Source: Syntrophorhabdus sp. (GTDB lineage: Bacteria; Desulfobacterota; BSN033; UBA1163). From it: a DNA stretch of 6,817 bases. The position numbers were made by a program, and so were the translations under genes. Location: assembly GCA_020724025.1 (NCBI GenBank), contig DYHU01000213.1:1-6817 (forward strand), given 5' to 3'. The notes under the pieces are model-generated. The model was not told where the DNA came from. It was given only the letters and a program-made list of their open reading frames with translations, and made no database searches. Each line of letters opens with the position of its first letter. Position 1 is the first letter of the stretch. Of this stretch, positions 5,473-6,817 are shown piece by piece.

Positions 5473-6817
5473 TTTTTTCCTTTCCAATATGTTTTTTAAC
5501 TAACTCCACCAGTTCCCGGGCAACCTCATGAAGTTTCTTCTCATCCTCGCCTTCGACCATAATCCGTAGAAGGGGCTCTGTCCCTGAATAGCGGATCAGA
5601 AGCCTTCCGGAATTTTCAAGGGCTCTCTCAATCCCCTTGATCCTTTGTTCGATCTCGGGAATCTCTAAAAGGTCTTTCTTCTCCCTGACCTCCACATTGT
5701 AGAGGACTTGAGGAAGGGGTTCCATCACCTTGGCCAGTTCGTCCAACGTCCTTTCCCTTCTCTTCATGATGGCCAGGAGTTGAAGGGCGGTGAGGATGCC
5801 GTCACAGGTGGTGTTGTAATCGAGGAAGACGGTATGGCCCGACTGCTCTCCCCCAAGGTTATAGTTTCCACGAACCATCTCTTCGACGACATAACGGTCA
5901 CCCACCTGGGTTCTGACCACCTTGCCTCCTGCATTCCGGATGGCCCGGTCCAGCCCCATATTGCTCATCACCGTCGTGACGACCGTCCCTTTTCTCAATC
6001 GATCTTCCGAGAGCATCTGGAGGCCACAGATGGCGAGGATATGATCTCCATCGACCTGTTTTCCGTTCCGGTCCACAAAGATGATCCGGTCCCCATCTCC
6101 ATCGAGAGCTATTCCGATATCCGCTTTTTCTTCGAGGACGAGTTGGGTCACGACTTCCGGATGGAGCGAGCCGCATTGGGCATTGATATTTTCTCCATCG
6201 GGTTCAATTCCAACAGGCATCACTTCCGCCCCCAGTTCTTCGAATACGGTGGGAGCGACACGGTAGGCCGCTCCGTTGGCACAATCGAGGGTAATGCGAA
6301 GTCCGTCGAGCGTCAGATCGTTGGGAAAGGTATTTTTAAGAAAGACGACATACCTTCCGATGGCGTCATCGATGCGGTGAGCCTTTCCAATGGCGTTGGC
6401 TGTGGGGCGAAGGGAATCGAGATGGCTCGAAAGGATCAACTCCTCAATCCGGTGTTCCATTTCGTCAGGGAGCTTGAAACCGTCCCGGGAAAAGATCTTT
6501 ATTCCGTTGTCGTAGTAAGGGTTGTGAGAGGCTGAGATGACCACACCGGCATTGGCCCTCATACTGGTCGTGATGAAGGCTATGCCAGGGGTGGGAAGAG
6601 GTCCGACGAGCCAGACATCCGCTCCCATGGAGCAGATGCCGGAGGCAAGAGCGGTCTCCAGCATATACCCGGAGAGGCGGGTGTCTTTTCCGACCACGAT
6701 CCGATGCTGACCCTTGACCTCCTTAAAAAGGTGGGCGATGGCCCTGCCAAGCTGCATGGCCAACTCTCCGGTCATTGGATCGACATTGGCAACCCCTCTG
6801 ATTCCATCCGTCCCGAA
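5468..6817 (-). CDS. glmM: Phosphoglucosamine mutase, 5' end beyond the window
   Basis: Converts glucosamine-6-phosphate to glucosamine-1-phosphate in the cytoplasm, supplying UDP-GlcNAc for peptidoglycan and lipopolysaccharide. The reading frame stays open to the window edge: the 14 codons upstream of the ATG at 6775 encode [14 protein letters not shown], the conserved GlmM N-terminus, so that ATG is internal and probably only about four residues are missing. Seen, counting from the first visible Phe (449 residues): FGTDGIRG at 1-8, phosphoserine loop SASHNP at 95-100 with the active Ser at 97, metal-binding DGDGDR at 239-244, GGEQSGH at 322-328 and the phosphate-binding [10 protein letters not shown] at 409-418. 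All four domains are intact. The stop codon lies in a heptamer repeat. Related genomes often have cyclic-di-AMP synthase or folP genes upstream; that is not visible here. Confidence 0.97.
   Translation of the reverse strand, partial: FGTDGIRGVANVDPMTGELAMQLGRAIAHLFKEVKGQHRIVVGKDTRLSGYMLETALASGICSMGADVWLVGPLPTPGIAFITTSMRANAGVVISASHNPYYDNGIKIFSRDGFKLPDEMEHRIEELILSSHLDSLRPTANAIGKAHRIDDAIGRYVVFLKNTFPNDLTLDGLRITLDCANGAAYRVAPTVFEELGAEVMPVGIEPDGENINAQCGSLHPEVVTQLVLEEKADIGIALDGDGDRIIFVDRNGKQVDGDHILAICGLQMLSEDRLRKGTVVTTVMSNMGLDRAIRNAGGKVVRTQVGDRYVVEEMVRGNYNLGGEQSGHTVFLDYNTTCDGILTALQLLAIMKRRERTLDELAKVMEPLPQVLYNVEVREKKDLLEIPEIEQRIKGIERALENSGRLLIRYSGTEPLLRIMVEGEDEKKLHEVARELVELVKKHIGKEKS

Noticed and set aside
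5708..6535. 275-codon open frame on the plus strand
   Set aside because: Antisense to the conserved glmM coding region with no recognisable motif; a shadow frame.
6773..6775. ATG at 6775 as the glmM start
   Set aside because: The frame is open upstream and encodes the conserved FGTDGIRG motif to the window edge, so this ATG is internal.

Overview
The window is a stretch of a bacterial chromosome carrying seven genes, all on the minus strand, so it reads from right to left. In transcription order they are glmM (start lies just outside the right edge), pdxJ, acpS, nnr, a release-factor-like gene of the bacterial eRF1/Vms1 type (baeRF), a DUF151 'bifunctional nuclease' gene, and tsaE. The glmM-pdxJ-acpS-nnr-tsaE order, moderate GC content and intergenic repeats of the CGTCATTCCGGC type suggest a Desulfobacterota-like (former Deltaproteobacteria) genome. 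This placement is inferred from gene order and protein style, not from a database search.

Right half (6817-2671): a housekeeping run. glmM makes glucosamine-1-phosphate for the cell wall, pdxJ closes the pyridoxine 5'-phosphate ring, acpS charges acyl carrier protein with phosphopantetheine, and nnr repairs hydrated NAD(P)H. acpS and nnr overlap by 20 bases. glmM/pdxJ and pdxJ/acpS are separated by 50 and 100 bases that consist mostly of short tandem repeats.

Middle (2670-2374): a gap of about 297 bases with no gene. It holds a MITE-like element of about 131 bp with terminal inverted repeats and a 6-7 bp flanking direct repeat, two small hairpins, and a possible promoter just downstream of nnr. 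The element ends a few bases upstream of the ribosome binding site of the baeRF gene.

Left half (2373-1): the baeRF gene and the DUF151 gene are one base apart and look translationally coupled. tsaE (tRNA t6A synthesis) follows after a 207-base gap occupied by a G/C-rich double-hairpin inverted repeat. The last residues of TsaE are encoded by a heptamer repeat.

Two things deserve a second look. First, three different short-period repeat arrays (7, 8 and 7 nt) begin at or run through the stop codons of glmM, pdxJ and tsaE. Second, a peptidyl-tRNA-hydrolase-like release factor homologue is coupled to a putative nuclease and lies next to a tRNA modification gene, which could be a ribosome rescue or RNA quality-control unit. 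No CRISPR array, tRNA, rRNA, insertion-sequence transposase or clear intrinsic terminator was seen.
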